Assembly: GCA_029851415.1 (NCBI GenBank)
Contig: CM056741.1
Coordinates: 146,122,522-146,186,521 of the forward strand
Direction: 5' to 3'
DNA length: 64,000 nucleotides
Source: Eretmocerus hayati
Lineage: Eukaryota; Arthropoda; Insecta; Hymenoptera; Aphelinidae
The position numbers and the translations under genes are program-made. Within the stretch, counting starts at the first letter, position 1, and each line of letters begins with the position of its first letter. Positions 62,099 to 64,000 of this stretch are shown here, one piece after another. The notes under the pieces are model-generated. The model worked only from the letters and a program-made list of their open reading frames with translations, ran no database searches and was not told the origin of the DNA.

Positions 62099-62192
62099 TG
62101 GAAATCCCGAAGATTCGAACCCAGGACCTTCGACTTTACGATATCCATGTGCCCCTGAAACCAAGCGTCCGAACCACTGGACCACGACCGCC
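62099..62192 (-). ncRNA. tRNA-derived SINE-like sequence (A and B boxes)
   Basis: On the minus strand, TGGTCCAGTGG (62,184-62,174) fits the pol III A-box consensus TRGYNNANNNG. GGTTCGAATC (within 62,122-62,111) fits the B box. They are about 52 bases apart, and the ends GGCGG... and ...ATTTCC bracket a tRNA-length region of about 94 bases. The acceptor stem pairs poorly and no clean anticodon loop is evident, so it is more likely a SINE head or tRNA pseudogene than a working tRNA. It lies inside the 60,760-63,970 fold-back. Confidence 0.6.
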
Positions 62193-64000
62193 TATTATTC
62201 CGTCGTCTCATCGACTTACACCTCCAGAGACAGAATCCGAAGATGCCCGAGTCGCACTTATTCGAGGTTCGGCGCGTATTGACATACGTCACAACACATA
62301 ATGCAAGTTGAAGAGAGATTCAGAAGTATTTCAGACTAGACCTAAGTATACGACCTCAAATTTTCGCCTACACGTCAGGATTTTTTTTAATTGAAAGAAA
62401 CTGATTCTCTCGAAAACAGCGTTTTTCACGATTTTGCTAATTTTGTAAACTGAAAGTCTCTTAGCCAGGGAGTACAGATAGGTCAAAATGCATATCAAAA
62501 TATGTTTACCTACGTATTTTGACCCGCTGAGTACGATCCTGGTATTTTCAGAGCGCTATATTGCGACTTCGAAGCCGTATGAGCTTATTAGTCGTCTATC
62601 TGGTATTTGGAAAAAGAGTCTGATTTTGCGATAAGTCTTCGAAAAATGATAAAACAGTCTAGAATGGATCAAAAGAGACGTTTGCCTTCGCATTTTTTTC
62701 GTTTTGTGACATACTTTGAGGGAAAAATTTGTCCAACAGCCGTAGAGACACTGGTTTGACGTCAGGAATATGTTTTCAACACCTATTTTTGTCATAACTT
62801 TTGCTGTGCTGAAATCACGAGGAGAAAAGTTTCCTCTAGCACGGGGTACTCAAACATGGTTTTCCGACGCAAAATGACCGTCTAAACACAACCCTGTGGT
62901 TCATTCAGAGCTAACACGTCAGAACTTCCTCCTAGCCGCAAGTACCTGTTTTTTGAGGAGTTTTATTTTAGCACAGCAAAAGTTATGACCGAAATAGGTG
63001 TTTGAAAAACAAATTCCTGACGTAAAACCAGTGCCTTTACGGCTGTTCGACAAATTTTCCCCCTCAAAGTATGTAACAAAACGAAGAAAATGCGAGATTG
63101 AACGACTAATTCGGTCCATTCTAGACTGTTTGATGATTATTCGAAGATTTATTACAAAATTAGACTTTTTTCCAAATACCAGATAGACTAATAAGCTCAT
63201 ACGGTTTCGAGGTTGCAATATAGTGCTCTAAAAATACCAGGATCGTGTTCAGCGGGTCAAAATACGGAGGGAAACACATTTTGATATGCATTTCGACCCA
63301 TCTGTACTCCCTGACTAAGAGACCTTCAGTTTACAAAATTAGCGAAAAATGTGAAAAACACTGTTTTTTAGAGAATAAGTTTGTTTCAATTTCAGAAAAA
63401 TCCTGACGTGTAGGCGCAAATCTGAGCCCAGATTCGGTTTCAGCGTCGAAATATACACAAGGAAATCATTGTCCGGTCCATGCATTATTTCAGACCCAAA
63501 ATTTTGTTGCGCAGTGTAAGTCATTTCTAAGCCACCACGTCAGTGGGTCGGCAGGTTATCTGTTAGAACAGCGAGTTGGGATAGTCATCTTCTCGTCAAG
63601 TTCTGAATCGTTCCGTTGTAGGACTTCTCTGATATTTCCAAGAACGCCTACTTGGACGTACAATTTTATTCTCGTCCAGAATTTGATGTGAAAAAACGGA
63701 GTGTCCGCCGTGAAACTGATGTTATACTGAATATCTCAAGTTTGTGTGACAGTAGATGGAATATAGCATCGGATTCGTACCCAGAAACGAAAAAACCGTA
63801 TGTATGAATTTTCAGTGATTTTCTGATTTTTCGCTCGTTTTGACTTCCAATGTCTCGATATGACGACGAGATCGATGCAAACTGACACCGAATTCGGTAT
63901 CAGCAACCCAATAAACGTGAAAATAACATGGTGAGAGCGAAAGTGCAGACCATTTCCTTATAGGGGTGTGTAATTGGTGATCTGGTAACTCGTGGACCGT

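Larger units (their letters stand above)
60760..63970. mobile_element. Old fold-back element of about 3.2 kb
   Basis: Ends CACAGCCCC (left) and GGGGTGTG (right) are imperfectly inverted. Diverged arms follow: GCTCTCACTATGTTAT is mirrored by ATAACATGGTGAGAGC, and GTGTACGGGTTTTTT has its counterpart near 63,790. A second, better-matched inverted block (about 62,345-62,890 and 62,895-63,410) forms the core. The interior holds a tRNA-like sequence and a CCGACCCAC-rich degenerate repeat. Arm identity looks lower than in the other elements, so it is older, or two nested elements. Confidence 0.6.

Overview
This is nuclear DNA of an animal, almost certainly an insect. Three features point there: protein-coding genes broken by short GT-AG introns, AT-rich intergenic DNA, and best remembered matches to insect versions of conserved proteins. 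Hymenoptera is my guess, at low certainty. There are no operons, ribosome-binding sites or CRISPR arrays. All protein calls rest on recognising conserved sequence by eye; no search was run.

Left part (1-19,000) holds three conserved genes. The first coding exon of a CLASP/Orbit-type microtubule plus-end protein lies on the minus strand (4,645-4,457), and the rest of that gene runs off the left edge. A complete three-exon mitochondrial beta-ketoacyl-ACP synthase gene (OXSM, mitochondrial type II fatty acid synthesis) lies on the plus strand (6,594-8,467). A complete ten-exon gametogenetin-binding protein 2 gene (GGNBP2) lies on the minus strand (18,985-9,650). All ten GGNBP2 exons join in phase to give 743 residues. 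CLASP and OXSM are head to head; OXSM and GGNBP2 are tail to tail.

Right part (46,557-64,000) holds the 3' half of a voltage-gated calcium channel beta subunit gene on the minus strand. Five exons are visible: the end of the HOOK region, the guanylate-kinase-like domain and a Gly/Gln-rich tail. The SH3 exons lie beyond the right edge.

Between these, and inside the introns, the window is unusually rich in fold-back (self-complementary) DNA. The largest is an approximately 17.5 kb palindrome (20,642-38,133) with arms of about 8.5-8.8 kb around a spacer of about 109 bp. It is bounded by matching ends that start CCCTACTG, and it contains 12-bp minisatellites inside approximately 505-bp tandem units. 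The arms are not identical: they differ in tandem-unit number and by point changes, and only the left arm carries a 639-bp hAT-like insertion with a perfect 8-bp target duplication. I see no transposase, so it looks like a giant non-autonomous fold-back element. At least ten smaller fold-back or MITE-like elements (about 0.2-3.2 kb) of several families lie in the GGNBP2 and calcium-channel introns and in the gene-poor interval. Several have clear TA, TTAA or 8-bp target-site duplications. A tRNA-derived, SINE-like sequence sits in the loop of the rightmost one.

The genes are housekeeping or neuronal and do not form a functional pathway together. The unusual content is the palindromic DNA.
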